Source of the DNA: Kingdonia uniflora
Taxonomy: Eukaryota > Streptophyta > Magnoliopsida > Ranunculales > Circaeasteraceae
Length of the DNA: 64,000 nt
Assembly: GCA_014058105.1 (NCBI GenBank)
Contig: JACGCM010002205.1
Coordinates: 3,596,001 to 3,660,000 of the forward strand
Reading direction: 5' to 3'
In this document: positions 11,501 through 21,215 of the stretch, piece after piece
Position numbering within the stretch: the first letter of the stretch is position 1
Layout: each line of letters begins with the position of its first letter
Notes under the pieces: model-generated
Seen by the model: the letters and a program-made list of their open reading frames with translations, nothing else
The model's database searches: none
What the model was told of the DNA's origin: nothing
Made by a program: the position numbers and the translations under genes

Positions 11501-12070
11501 TTATAAAGGAAGTGTTCCGAGAACCTACCAGTTTGCAAAGGAATGGCAGAGAAATACTGATATTGCCCGGGCCTATTTGGAGAAAGCATCCGCCAGAATG
11601 AAGAAATAGGCCGATTATAAGAGACGACCAAATCATTTTCAAGTTGGGGACCTCGTTCTGATCAAGAACTCTCACCTCAAACACCGAAGTGACAGAGTAC
11701 ACAAAGGCCTGGTACCCAAGTATATCGGTCTAATACCGATCATTGGCAAAGTTGGGAAGGTTTCTTACAAGCTTCAATTACCACCCCACCTTCGTTTCAC
11801 CCATCCAGTGTTCCACGCCAGTGCCCTAAAGCCTTACCACCAAGACAAGAAAGATCCAAGCAGAAGTACCGTCAGACCTCAGGTTCCTCTCAAGCCAGTC
11901 AACCCAGTCCAAGTTCCAGAGAGTATTCTTGCTCACAGAGTGACCCATGTTGACCTGGACACCAAGGAGGAAGTCTACGAGTACCTAGTAAAATGGAAGG
12001 ATCTGCCATAAACAGAAGCCAGCTTGGAGCACCAAGATTTTCATCCCCTTCTGGTCCTACTCAGGAAGAT
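8540..12070 (+). pseudogene. Chromovirus pol: PR-RT-RNase H-IN-chromodomain, broken
   Basis: The protease has the active-site triad in [11 protein letters not shown] (8540 on). The RT reads [31 protein letters not shown] and [12 protein letters not shown], but the YLDD box is NLDD (Tyr lost). RNase H reads FEVHTDASDYAIGGVLLQ (about 9980) through NNVPDALSHK. The integrase has an H2C2-like region (HPGWQRTL...CHICQQDK) and the DDE Asp residues in VSLDFISGLP and IVSDRDPRFTG; the Glu region near 11325 is frame-shifted. The chromodomain at 11920-12010 reads EVYEYLVKWKDLP, then a stop. Stops also occur at 9452 and 9761. Confidence 0.9.
10494..10877 (+). repeat. Three tandem 128-bp copies inside the integrase gene
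   Basis: The block from ggtcttttatatacaaagg to aacactatccct repeats at 10494, 10622 and 10750 with few differences. It covers the start of the integrase, including the ELIRECHDTLWAGHPGW segment. 128 is not a multiple of three, so each extra copy shifts the frame. Confidence 0.95.
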
Positions 12071-12154
12071 TGAGGCCAAGCAAGAGAGGAGAGAGAACAT
12101 GCAGATGTGGAAGAAGAAGTCGACGAGGGCGTCTCCAAGCTGAGTGGGAGAGAG

Positions 12155-12576
12155 TGTGACGCCTCAGCCGATCAAGCCCAAATTTTGTACAGAGTAGCTT
12201 TAGGATGTAATAAAGCCATGTATAAATTTTTGTTTATTTTTGTAAAGCTTAGGTTAGGCAAAATGGGGAGTACGCTTCGTCTCCAACTTTGATGTTTCCT
12301 TTTGGTTCTTAGTTATTTCCTTAGTAGCTATATATGTAGAGGACTTATATCCGATACATCCGAGAAGGAATTTAAGCTTTGTAATTGTTGTAGATAAATG
12401 AATGAAATGATGCTTTCAAAGACCCTTTGTACAGTGTTTGTGTTGCCTTGATTTTATGTGATCTTATGCGATAGTGTGTTTTAAAAACGATTGAAAGAGA
12501 CGAATAAATAGGCTTACTTGAGGCACGTGCCTCGAGTGCCGCACGTACCAAGCTTGAGTTAAGTTGGTCCGTGTCA
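12155..12576 (+). repeat. 3' LTR of chromovirus
   Basis: 422 bp, TGTGACGCC...GTGTCA, preceded by the purine-rich stretch gagtgggagagag (the polypurine tract). It is followed by the target duplication AGCGA and the beta-galactosidase text continuing at CCTGTTGAAGAA. Confidence 0.93.
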
Positions 12577-12849
12577 AGCGACCTGTTGAAGAATTGGCAT
12601 TTGGAGATGCTTGTTCAATTCATAAGGGGGGATCATTTGTTACTTACTACATGTATCATGGAGGAACCAACTTCGTATAAACAGCTGAAAGCCCTCTATC
12701 ATGACTAGCTATGACTATGATGGCAACCTAAATATTGTCACTCGAAAGAGATCCATAGGGCAATTAAGCTATGTCAGAGAGCTTTACTTTCTGCTGATCC
12801 AATTGGAAGCTATGAACAGGCTCACATATTTTCTTCTAAGAGGAGTGAC
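12577..12849 (+). pseudogene. Beta-galactosidase pseudogene, segment 2
   Basis: Reads RPVEELAF, then [18 protein letters not shown] (the conserved MYHGGTNFG signature, final Gly lost, stop next), TSYDYDGNLN, and SADPIGSYEQAHIFSS, with frameshifts. It ends at the solo LTR. Confidence 0.85.
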
Positions 12850-13660
12850 TGTCACGGCCCAGCCCGGGACCGCCTCTACAGTGCCCAAAGCGCAGCGGAG
12901 TAAGGGACCGTGCGGCGTACACGCACGTGCCTTCATCGTGTACCAGCCATCTTCACTGGCGCGACGCGCCAGTGGCATACAACCCACGGATGTTAGAGCG
13001 ACATCCGGATAATCCTGGATACTCGTGAGGGGTCATCGAATATGTATTCGGTATAGGCAACAACGCTGAAGGTTTCCTCAATAATCCTTACAGCATAATC
13101 TCTCGTGACGCGCACGAGGTACGGAAAGCACACCTGTCCTGTAGCGGATCAGGGTAGCTCAATATGCCGGTTTCCAGATAAGGGACTCATATCTCAAGGG
13201 GCGACGAGCCTGGACTAATTATATTGTCCATCTGTAAGGGGCGGTGCGTCTCGGATAGCCCGCGGGGCATAGCGGCGCCATATGAAGCCCTCTTTGGAAA
13301 ACCAGCCCGCATTGCGAGGCAATGTCCCCTAGCCTTCCCTAGGCCTAGGAGAACTCATAACTATCCCTTGTAGATAGTCCATGAGCCGGGGTCCTTGATG
13401 ACCAAGCATTAAAGCTCTTTTAGTCATGGGGAGGATCGGACCAAGGTTCCTCCTTAATATAGCTACTAAGTAAATAGTCAAGTTCCAAAAGGAAACGTTA
13501 AAACATGAGACGAAGCGTACTGGCCTTTTTCGCCCCCTTAACTGAATCCGATCTCGACGAAACTTGGCGTACAGCTATATTAGGATATAGAGAACATATA
13601 CATTCGGACATAACACAAAACGCTCGGGTGGATTTGGCCGGCGTTCGGTAGGCCGTCACA
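12850..13660. mobile_element. Solo LTR (811 bp) with inverted TGTCACGGCC ends
   Basis: Begins TGTCACGGCCCAG and ends GGCCGTCACA. The flanks are the 5-bp duplication GTGAC (12845-12849, 13661-13665), and the beta-galactosidase frame resumes right after. The insertion is GC-richer than its surroundings. No coding frame is supported; a small 61-aa minus frame near its right end is not convincing. The long terminal inverted repeat is more than the usual TG...CA. Confidence 0.8.
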
Positions 13661-14240
13661 GTGACTGTGGGCTTTTCTCTCAAATTTTAACACAAAATCC
13701 ACTGCAAGGGTTATGTTGAATAGCAGCAGGCATTACAACCTGCCACCTTGGTCTATTAACATCCTTCCTTACTGTAGAACTACAGTCTTTAACAGTACAA
13801 AAGTTGGAGTTCAAAAATCACAGATATAAATTATGCCAAGCAATAGTGTGTCACTCTGGTGAGAAACATATGATGAAAATATTCCCTAATTGGGTGATAG
13901 TACAATGATTACAACTAATGATCACTTTTAGCAGTTGAATGTGAAAACGAATGCGAGCGACTATCTGTGATACATACTAGTATTGAAGTTAGTCCATCCG
14001 AGTCATTTCTAAATGGAGGGGAATGGCCTATACTAGGAGCGAAATTTAAAGGCCATGTTATTGTATTTATTAAAAGGCAACTATCGGGGTCTGCCAATAG
14101 CACAGGGAAAAACAGACGATTGACATTTACAGAAAAAGTTAATCTCCATGCCGGTACAAATAGAATTGCACTCCTCACCATTTCAATAGGATTGCTGACC
14201 AACATGGCACATTTTGAAAAGTGGGAACGCTGAAGTTTTG
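13661..14240 (+). pseudogene. Beta-galactosidase pseudogene, segment 3
   Basis: Reads AFLSNFNTKSTARVMLNS, HYNLPPWSINILPYCRTT and VFNSTKVGVQKSQ. After a gap the long frame 13967-14233 contains EVSPSESFLNGGEWPIL, QLSGSANSTGKN and KVNLHAGTNRIALLTI, which are typical of the beta-sandwich domains. The run-on at KVGVQ and at LSGSA, where I recall introns in plant BGAL genes, supports a processed origin. Confidence 0.85.
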
Positions 14241-14245
14241 CGTCA

Positions 14246-14689
14246 TTTATAATCCTTATTGGATCCTAGACTGAGGACTACCCTCTTGCTATAGAGGCTG
14301 GAGCTATGTCACTAGTACAAGGTTCTCTCGCTCATTCATAAACAAGGACCTACAACTCACTCACTAGAATACACATCGAGGCCATCTCCGTCTTCTACGC
14401 CGCTATGACTGTAAAGGCTCCTGAATAGCCCATTCCCAACGCTTTTTCCAATGCTTTTTCCCCTAGCTCTTGAGCTCTGACGCTGAAGACCTATATCCGC
14501 GGAACCCAGTCCATGTCTTTTCCTCCCTAGCAATTCACTCACCAATAAAAATGCCTTATCGCAATGAGGTTTGTAGCCCCCACTACGAAATAGCTCCAAC
14601 GCAAATCGCTCCTTCTATAGACAAACCTACTGACAAACCTACTACTGACGCTTTTTACCTAGAAAGCCGCCATTGGGATCAATCAGAAA
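14246..14689. other. Unidentified 0.45-kb insertion in beta-galactosidase copy
   Basis: This stretch breaks the beta-galactosidase homology between the segment ending near 14240 and DLTWQ-like text at 14698. It is GC-richer than its flanks and has a repeated acgctttttcc motif (14438-14460) and a repeated cctactgacaaa motif (14626-14645). No terminal repeats or target duplication were found. Its composition resembles organelle DNA, but no gene was recognised. Confidence 0.35.
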
Positions 14690-14882
14690 CATAAGAACAT
14701 GACCTGGCAGAGATGGTCTTTATCAGGTTGGCCTTAAAGGAAAAGCAGTGAATATTGCGTCTCCAGATGGTACTACACCTGTTGAGTGGATGCAAACGTC
14801 ACTAGTTGCCCAGAAACAACAGCCATTGACATGGTATAAGGCCTATATCAACGCACCTCATGGACATGAGCCGCTGACTCTG
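14690..14882 (+). pseudogene. Beta-galactosidase pseudogene, segment 4
   Basis: Reads [32 protein letters not shown] and [18 protein letters not shown], then the frame is cut by the gag-only element at 14883. Confidence 0.85.
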
Positions 14883-15216
14883 TGTTAGAAACATCGTAAA
14901 CGGAAGCGATTAATAGCACGAACTAATTAAATGATCTCTTTATTGCTTAATTTAACTACTACAAACGCTCACTCTCTAGGGTTTTTCCTTTTTTCCAAAA
15001 CTCAACACCACCCTCTACTACCCTAAGATTTTTCATATATAGAAGATCTCCACCTCTCTCTACACTTCCCATAATTAGGTAACTAACTAGAGTAATACTC
15101 ATTTAGAAGATTCTCTAGAACAAAAACATAATAAATAAAATAGCTAATAAAAGAAACTACTCTAGACATTGGTCACGAAAACGTGCGTCAAGGTCGTGAC
15201 AACCCACGACGTGTCA
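14883..15216 (-). repeat. Left LTR (3' LTR) of the gag-only element
   Basis: On the minus strand it runs TGACACGTCGTGGG...TTTCTAACA. It aligns throughout with 18202-18538, with many substitutions and small indels. Confidence 0.88.
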
Positions 15217-15879
15217 ATTCTCCCCATCTTTGAAGAATTTGTCCACAAATTCAAGGAGAATGAAGATCAACCGCTGTAACCTCCGCGTCCCCGTGGACTA
15301 AGTAGCTGCTTAAGTACCTCATCCACGTGATCATATAGCTGCTGAGAAATGAATGTTATAGTCTTCCGTGGGTTAGGACACTCGTGCCTCATGTGTCATG
15401 TCTTCCCACAATTGTAACAAATGGTCGTGCTGACAATCCCTGCCGACTTGACCCCAACTGCTCGTGTTGAGGTCACTATAAAAGACGAATATCCTGAAGG
15501 CTTCAACTTGGCCTCAACCCGACGAGCCATATTCACTATCTCTGACAAGAACTGTGGAGAAAACAAGATCATCTCATCCTGAATGTGTTTTGTAAGCCCC
15601 AAACGAAAGTAACTAACCCTTTATGCCTCTGATAAGACAACATGAGATGGCAACATGTAAAAATCTTTCGCATAGTCATCCACAGACTCGTTCTGAACCT
15701 GACGTAGGGATTGAAGTTTGGCAAAACTCTCCTCCACGTAGGTGCTTGGAATAAATCGAGCCATCATCTTGCTCCTCATAACCTCCCAATCAGTGACATA
15801 ATCATGCCCCCTCCGGATACTTATAACTGCTGAATATTTTCCCACCAATTTAATGCATACCTCGTCAGCATTGTCTCTA

Positions 15880-16079
15880 CCAATGCCACTGCCCAGTACA
15901 CTTCTTGAATGCAACCATCTTATCAACTCTATTCAACCAATTTATAAAGCCATCTGCATAAGATTTCCCATCAAACTCTACCAATGCCACTGCCCCAGTA
16001 CACTTCTTGAATGCAACCATCTTATCAACTCTATTCAACCAATTTATAAAGCCATCTGCATTAGATTTCCCATCAAACT
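15880..16079. repeat. Tandem duplication of about 100 bp in gag
   Basis: The stretch taccaatgccactgcc...ttcccatcaaact appears twice back to back, starting near 15880 and 15978, with a C and an A/T difference. Confidence 0.9.
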
Positions 16080-16083
16080 AGGG

Positions 16084-16860
16084 TACGCTAATCTTAACGT
16101 CAGAGTTCAGATTTTGAAACGCATAAAAAATGGCGTTTGTGATCTGACTCTTTAAATTGCTCTGGTAACCATACCCCTGAGTACCATACTGTGGTTGTTG
16201 TACGTATGATTCAACTATAGTTGTTTGTGCAAGAACGTGTTCCGAAGTTAACTGAAACACTACTGCGATCTTGACTTTTCATGTCGTGGAACCCAAATTT
16301 GTCTCTGTAAGATCTATGATCAGACTCATCCCAATTCCTGTTATATGTTGGAAATCCGTTTCTATTAGTCCATTGTCGTTGCAGAGTGCTTAGTCCCGCA
16401 TATCGAACTCCTTGGGGAGGGGTAGGTGGCTTCTGCGGCTGCGGAGGGACATAAGGAGGAGCCCATCAAACTCGGGGACGCTAATCTTAACATCAGAGTT
16501 CAGATTCTGAAACGCATAAATAATGGCGTTCGTGATCTGACTCTTTAAATTGCTCTGGTAGCCATACCCCTGAGTGCCATACTGTGGTTGTTGTACGTAT
16601 TTAGTAGCCCCAATACCCTGATTCATTTGATAGTTGTTCGTGCGAGAACGTGTTCCAAAATTAATTGGAATACTACTGCGATCTCGACCTTTTTGTCTCT
16701 GTGAGATCTCTTATCAGACTCATCCCAGTTCCTGTTATATGTTGGAAACCCGTTTCCATTAGTCCATTGTCGTTATGGAGTGCTTTGTCCCACATATCTA
16801 ACTCCTTGGGGAGGGGTAGGTGGCTTCTGCGGCTGCGGAGGGACATAAGGAGGAACCCCT
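16084..16860. repeat. Duplication of about 394 bp in gag
   Basis: Text starting acgctaatcttaac at 16084 recurs at about 16478. The block with cttggggaggggtaggtgg at about 16412 recurs near 16803. The two copies are about 10% different and encode the Gln/Tyr-rich YVQQPQYGTQGYGYQS segment twice. Confidence 0.9.
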
Positions 16861-18201
16861 GCCGTGACCTGCCCCCCTCCCCCCAACAGTAATCTATTGT
16901 TGTAGTGGTGAACCCTGCACACGTCCCGGTACAAAAGTTGTTGCGGACACTAAGAATTGCCGGTTAGGACCCCCATTTGTAGGTCCCACAATTTGGGTCG
17001 ATCTCACCAGTGCAATCGGACTTGTAGCCTCTCCGTTACTGTCAACCCCTCCCCCTCCAGTATTACCTCAGTTTACTACCGCGAAGGGTGTCGAGAAGTA
17101 TATCGTGGCTGGCAGCAAAAGCTGTGACGGCGTGCTTGTCGGTGGTACGTCGCGGAGTGCTATTACAACCGAAGTCCTCTGCGTCGTCATCGATACGACA
17201 GGTAAGTCGGGGCTTTGGATCGTGGTCCTCTCTCTCGTCCCCTCACCTCAGCAGTAATACAATTTTGACTTGGAAGAGACGCGTTTGGAAACTCGCAGCC
17301 CCAGCAGTGCTCATGCCAACGTGCTCACGTGAGCTCGGCACGTGTAGCATGCCGGTCATGCCTGTGCCTTGCCTTGGCATTTTTTGCCCGCGCCCTAACA
17401 TACCATGTTCGTCACCTTGCATGCCCGGGCATGCCATGCCTCTGCCCCTGTGTGCCTTAACCGTTCCCTATCATGTTGTGTATACTTTCTGTCGCCACTG
17501 AGCCGTGACCCACGTGTGTGGGACGCACAGGGTCACGTCTTTCTCCCTCCCTATTAACCTGGATCGATACCTGCGATTCCGGCGTCATGTTTCGGCGTAT
17601 TTCGTCGTCACCTGCATCCTTCAGTTCCCCGTTCAGTCCCGTTACGACCCCAAATCGCATCCTTTGTTAGAGTTCGTGTTCCTCTTCGTCGGAGTTGTCC
17701 GGAAACATGTCGATGCTCTCGACATCCAATCCTTCAAATGAATTAGATATTAGGGTTTTGTCCCCTTCGTCCCCAATCTCAGAGCTCCCCTTTCGTGGCG
17801 CGGGTTGCATCGTTGTTTTCTTACCCCTTCCGACGACAGTTAACAGTGTAGGACACAACAGATTATTCTCGCGTTCCGGCCATCGCACATGAAACCCCCA
17901 ATTGGAATACCCCTTCCTCTACCATCACCATTGTTACCGAAGTCACCGTTCTCCGTTCCTCGCTCACTATCCGACATCGAGTTCCTTGTTAGTATGGACA
18001 TCACCGCAATCATCATCACTTCGATATGTTTTGACATCAACTTATTCGACATCACAAGCTCTTTATTAGATTCCATGAGTAGCGCATTAGATTCTTCCAC
18101 TGTCTCCAATCGTTCTCGCTGAGTTGGTTGCTTTGTTTTCTTCGGTGTTTTCTTCCCCAAAAAAATTATATCCACAAAATTGACTGGCTCTGGTACCAAG
18201 T

Positions 18202-18538
18202 AGTTAGAATCAACGTAAGCGGAAGCGATTAATAACACGAACTAATTAAACGATCTCTTTATTGCTCAATTTAACTACTATAAGCTCTCTCTCTATAGGG
18301 TTCTTCCCTTTCTCCAAAACTCAACACCACCCTATACTACATTAAGATCTCTCATATATAGAAGATCTTCACCTCTCTCTACACTCCCCATAAAATAGGT
18401 AACTAACTAGAGTTATCCTAATTTAGAGGATTCTCTAGAACAAAAATAAAATAAAATAACTAATAGAAGAAACTACTCTAGAGATCAGTCATGAAAACGT
18501 GCGTCTAGGTAGTGGTCGTTACGACCCACGACCTATCA
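18202..18538 (-). repeat. Right LTR (5' LTR) of the gag-only element
   Basis: On the minus strand it runs TGATAGGTCGTGGG...GATTCTAACT, with the terminal CA changed to CT. It is followed at once by the PBS-like TTGGTACCAGAGCC. Confidence 0.88.
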
Positions 18539-19262
18539 CTCTGGATAATGGGAAAGTATCAAGTATGGATCAATGGTCAACTCATTGGCCGATATTGGAC
18601 CGCTTATGCAGATGGTAATTGGCATCAATGGTCCTCCAAATGTCAACTCGGTTGTGGATAACCTACCCAAATATGATACCATCGCCCTCCACCTTTATTA
18701 AAGCCATATTCAGAATCAGGTGGTAGTTTTTCAGGAAATTGATAGAGAATTAGGGATTTTTTTCGTGGAAAGATCCGTATCAAGTGTGTATGCTGATGTT
18801 GTTGAGTGGCACCCAACACTGATAGAGAATCAGGGTAGTTTTTCAGGAAATTGATAGAGAATCAGGGATTTTGTGTGTGGAAAGATTCGTATTAAGTATT
18901 TGTGCTAATGTTGTTAAATGGCACCCAACACTGAAAATTTGGCACATTGAAAGCAGCGAAAAGTTTGAAAAGCTTCACAGTCCCAAAGTTCACTTGCTCT
19001 ATGGACCGGGTCCGTCCATATCTCGATTACATTTGCAAGCTTTGGAACTCCTATGGGAACTTGACAGAGCTTCCAACACGGAACTTGCCACTTTCCAAGC
19101 TCTTATACAACCCTAGAAAAGAAGTGCATAGGACAACACAGATGTGCTGTAGCCATATCTGCTACAAAATTCGGCGGAGACCCGTGTCCAAACATTCAAA
19201 CAAGTTGCAGTTAAAGTTGTTTGTGCCCCTCAAACCATTACAGTGGATTCACAGTTTTGCAT
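18539..19262 (+). pseudogene. Beta-galactosidase pseudogene, segment 5 (lectin-like C terminus)
   Basis: Reads [23 protein letters not shown] and YHRPPP, then the linker ICANVVKWHPTLKIWHIE and the SUEL/galactose-binding lectin-like end: SPKVHL, MGTC-type text, then [19 protein letters not shown] and LCPS in shifted frames. The Cys-rich order fits the C-terminal lectin domain of long plant beta-galactosidases. A local tandem duplication repeats 'tagtttttcaggaaattgatagagaat' through 'gcacccaacactga' (18723-18822 and 18835-18933). Confidence 0.85.
18723..18933 (+). repeat. Tandem duplication of about 110 bp in segment 5
   Basis: Two adjacent copies of the sequence from tagtttttcaggaaattg to gcacccaacactga, about 110 bp apart and roughly 88% alike. 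Confidence 0.88.
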
Positions 19263-20751
19263 AAGAGATAATGAATACTTCAATGCGTAGCTATGTGTAG
19301 TTGTATACCCTCAGCAAGCCATGAAAAACAGATAGAAGAAATATGAATTGGAAATTACAGGGACATATGACAAACCACAATTGGAATCGTGGATTTGCAA
19401 TTATTCCAAACATCTCGGGGGAGAATATGCTTCTGTAAAATTTAGAGTTCTGAGTGAAATTCTAAACAATCTAGCTAACTAACTTATAGGGGGTGAATAG
19501 GTTATATCTTAAAATATCGTTCTCACAAACCTACTTTACCACAAGCATGAACAAATATTAGGAGCAGAAACTTAAATGACACGCAAGATATACCCCGAAG
19601 GAAACCCACGAATGGGTGAAAACTTACAGCCCTAAAAATCCACTAATCAATTAAACAACCGTTCATACAAGAATTAAACGCCTTGTTACCTCACTAGTGT
19701 CTGCTTGCTCGATAAGCCCTAGCCAAAGTCTTCGCGTCTTCTCCGGTCTTGATTATCTCTGTGGATCACTTTAGATGCTTGCGTCTCAAAGCTTCGCACA
19801 CTCGAGAACCCCCGAGCAATAATTAATCAATAATGAATTTTGAATACGAGATGATGATTACAAAATCATCAAGTCCCATTGCTAGCTTAGGAGAAGTTCT
19901 AGCAATTTCTCTCACAGTAACTTATGATTCTCTTGATGAATATATCATGGAAATAATACAACAACTGAATCAAAAGTTCAATTCTAGGATTCAATGGTTT
20001 TTCTTCAATAGAAACTTGGAAACCTAAAACCTTAATTTGTGAGTGTGAATTTTTTCTTGAAAGGGTTTACTTAAACCCTCTTTCAAAAATCACAAGAGAT
20101 GAGAATCCCGAGGTGAATCTCACGAAAGAAATTGGTTTTCCGAAATATAAAATATAAGTTTGAAGTCTTGGGCGCGACTTGGGTGGTTAGCTGGGCGCCC
20201 AAATCTTACAAAAGGAAAATCGAATTTGAGGCCAGAAAGACCTGGGCGTGGCCTGGGTGACAGTTGGGCGCCCAGGTCAAAAACGGTTTTTTTTTCTTCA
20301 AAAAATGACTTTAACAAAAAAATACGTTTTCTTAATTTTCAAAGGAAAAACCATATTTTCAAATAAATAAAGAAAAAGAAATTCTAAGCTCACCTACTAA
20401 GGGGATTCTCGGTGCGATGATCGTCTATCTTCTTGAACTCTTCTTAAAGACGAAGGCATATGCAAACCATGCGTGAGTCAACCTCGACATACTCTAACCT
20501 AAGTTGTTTTTGTCAACAAATGACAATATCGGAAAATAGTGGAACATCACTGAGGAGTTAGGATTATGAAGTCATATTTTTCGTTCATTTTCAGGGGGAC
20601 AAAAAGATGATAATCGTAATTCCATAGACTCATAGCAAATTCGTGTGGTTATTCGTTTCATTAATACTTGGGGAATGTGATGACGGGGCTACAATGATGT
20701 TGGCAATGAAAACCATGAGTGGTCATATTCTGAATGAAGTTTGTGATTAAG
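19263..20751. other. Unclassified repeat-like DNA
   Basis: No gene. The stretch 19440-20400 contains 'ttatagggggtgaataggtt' and 'cccacgaatgggtgaaaac', phrases common in plant LTR-type repeats. A GC-rich block at 20165-20280 contains a near-repeat of 'tgggcgc.acttgggtg' and 'tgggcgcccag'. I could not find paired ends, so the class is open. Confidence 0.35.
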
Positions 20752-20945
20752 ACATAAGGATGGACGCAAATTTATTCTTAGTTTAAGTAAAAAAAAAAAC
20801 ATCAAAAACAAAACAAAGAGTTTATTGATCATTTACTACTAAACACCTACCTCTTTCATCTTAGTTTAGTAGTGAATGCTTTGTGTCCATTCTTAGTAGT
20901 AAATGATCAATAAACTTTGTGTCCATCCTTATGAAAGAGTTACGG
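20752..20945. mobile_element. MITE-like hairpin element
   Basis: The ends are CATAAGGATGGACGCAAA on the left and its near-reverse complement (tttgtgtccatccttatg) on the right. A second inner inverted pair is tttattgatcatttactac (about 20821) against gtagtaaatgatcaataaa (about 20903). The element could fold into a long hairpin of about 190 bp. The right flank repeats 'agtgaatgctttgtgtccat'. No coding capacity. The superfamily is not assigned because the target duplication is unclear. Confidence 0.6.
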
Positions 20946-21054
20946 AAGTGAATGCTTTGTGTCCATCATTTACTAATAAACTCCTCAGTTGCAATGAGGA
21001 TTTGGAATCACTTTCTTAACCTCTATTGTTTTTTGGATTTTTAAAGAATTTTTA

Positions 21055-21215
21055 TTATATCTTTGGAAGCATGGGAGTGCAAGCCTCATTTAGAAAGAAA
21101 ATTAAAAAAGTACTCTGGGACATTACTCCGAATGTAATTGGGTTGGTCTTGTGGAAGGAGACGAAGAATAGGAATTTTTAAGGGAAAACTAAAACCGTAG
21201 AAGCAATCAGGGGCG
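21055..21215 (+). pseudogene. LINE RT C-terminal (zf-RVT region) relic
   Basis: The translation ...LWDITPNVIGLVLWKE followed by NRNF and a GKTKTVEAI segment resembles the end of the zf-RVT domain of plant L1 elements (WKERN.RIF.GK). One stop is present. It is an isolated scrap of about 160 bp. Confidence 0.55.

Larger units (their letters stand above)
5659..12576 (+). mobile_element. Ty3/gypsy chromovirus, complete but degenerate, in beta-galactosidase copy
   Basis: The ends are TGTGACGCC...GTGTCA, flanked by the 5-bp target duplication AGCGA (5654-5658 and 12577-12581). The 3' LTR is 422 bp; the 5' LTR is 1473 bp because it holds an insertion. After the 5' LTR comes a PBS for initiator Met tRNA. 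The internal order is gag, protease, RT, RNase H, integrase, chromodomain. Without the insertion the element is about 5.9 kb. Short LTRs and a C-terminal chromodomain fit a Reina/Tekay-type chromovirus; the exact lineage is not fixed. Counting by eye, the LTRs differ at about 10 positions (near 2.4%). The gag and pol frames are broken. Confidence 0.92.
15390..17890 (-). pseudogene. Gag of the non-autonomous element, broken
   Basis: Minus-strand frames in order. 18238-17840 has LETVEESNALLMESNKEL and a Gly/Arg-rich tail. 15926-15621 is a retrotransposon gag capsid piece (WEVMRSKMMARFIPSTY, LQSLRQVQNESVDDYAK). 15602-15396 has LSEIVNMARRVEAKLKPS and the knuckle start CYNCGKT, with the rest (about HMRHEC) continuing past a frame break. 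Repeats at 15880-16079 and 16084-16860 duplicate coding sequence. Proteins from other gypsy elements would be needed for its movement. Confidence 0.75.
14883..18538 (-). mobile_element. Gag-only LTR retrotransposon (TR-GAG-like), minus orientation
   Basis: LTRs of about 335 bp (14883-15216 and 18202-18538) flank 2985 bp. The target duplication is CTCTG (14878-14882, 18539-18543). Read on the minus strand, the PBS just inside the right LTR is TGGTACCAGAGCC, one base off the initiator Met tRNA complement. A purine-rich AAAGATGGGGAGAATTG precedes the left LTR. The inside holds gag remains only: a capsid domain and one zinc knuckle. No protease, RT or integrase text is present and the length leaves no room for it. 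The LTRs differ visibly, so the insertion is older than the chromovirus. Confidence 0.85.
5165..19262 (+). pseudogene. GH35 beta-galactosidase retrocopy, split by four insertions
   Basis: Five collinear pieces (5165-5658, 12577-12849, 13661-14240, 14690-14882, 18539-19262) rebuild a plant GH35 beta-galactosidase from inside the catalytic domain through the C-terminal SUEL-type lectin domain. Frameshifts and stops occur throughout. The enzymes normally act on cell-wall galactans outside the cell. The missing 5' part, and the joining of segments that I remember as separate exons in plant BGAL genes, suggest a 5'-truncated processed copy; no poly(A) tract was found. It lies antisense to the bL25 gene within its intron 2. 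Excising the insertions at their target duplications restores continuous homology (for example ...[15 protein letters not shown] and EPLTL|DNGK). Confidence 0.85.

Noticed and set aside
17088..17501. 137-aa plus frame with Cys/Pro-rich end
   Set aside because: It is antisense to the leader/gag region of the gag-only element and has no domain.
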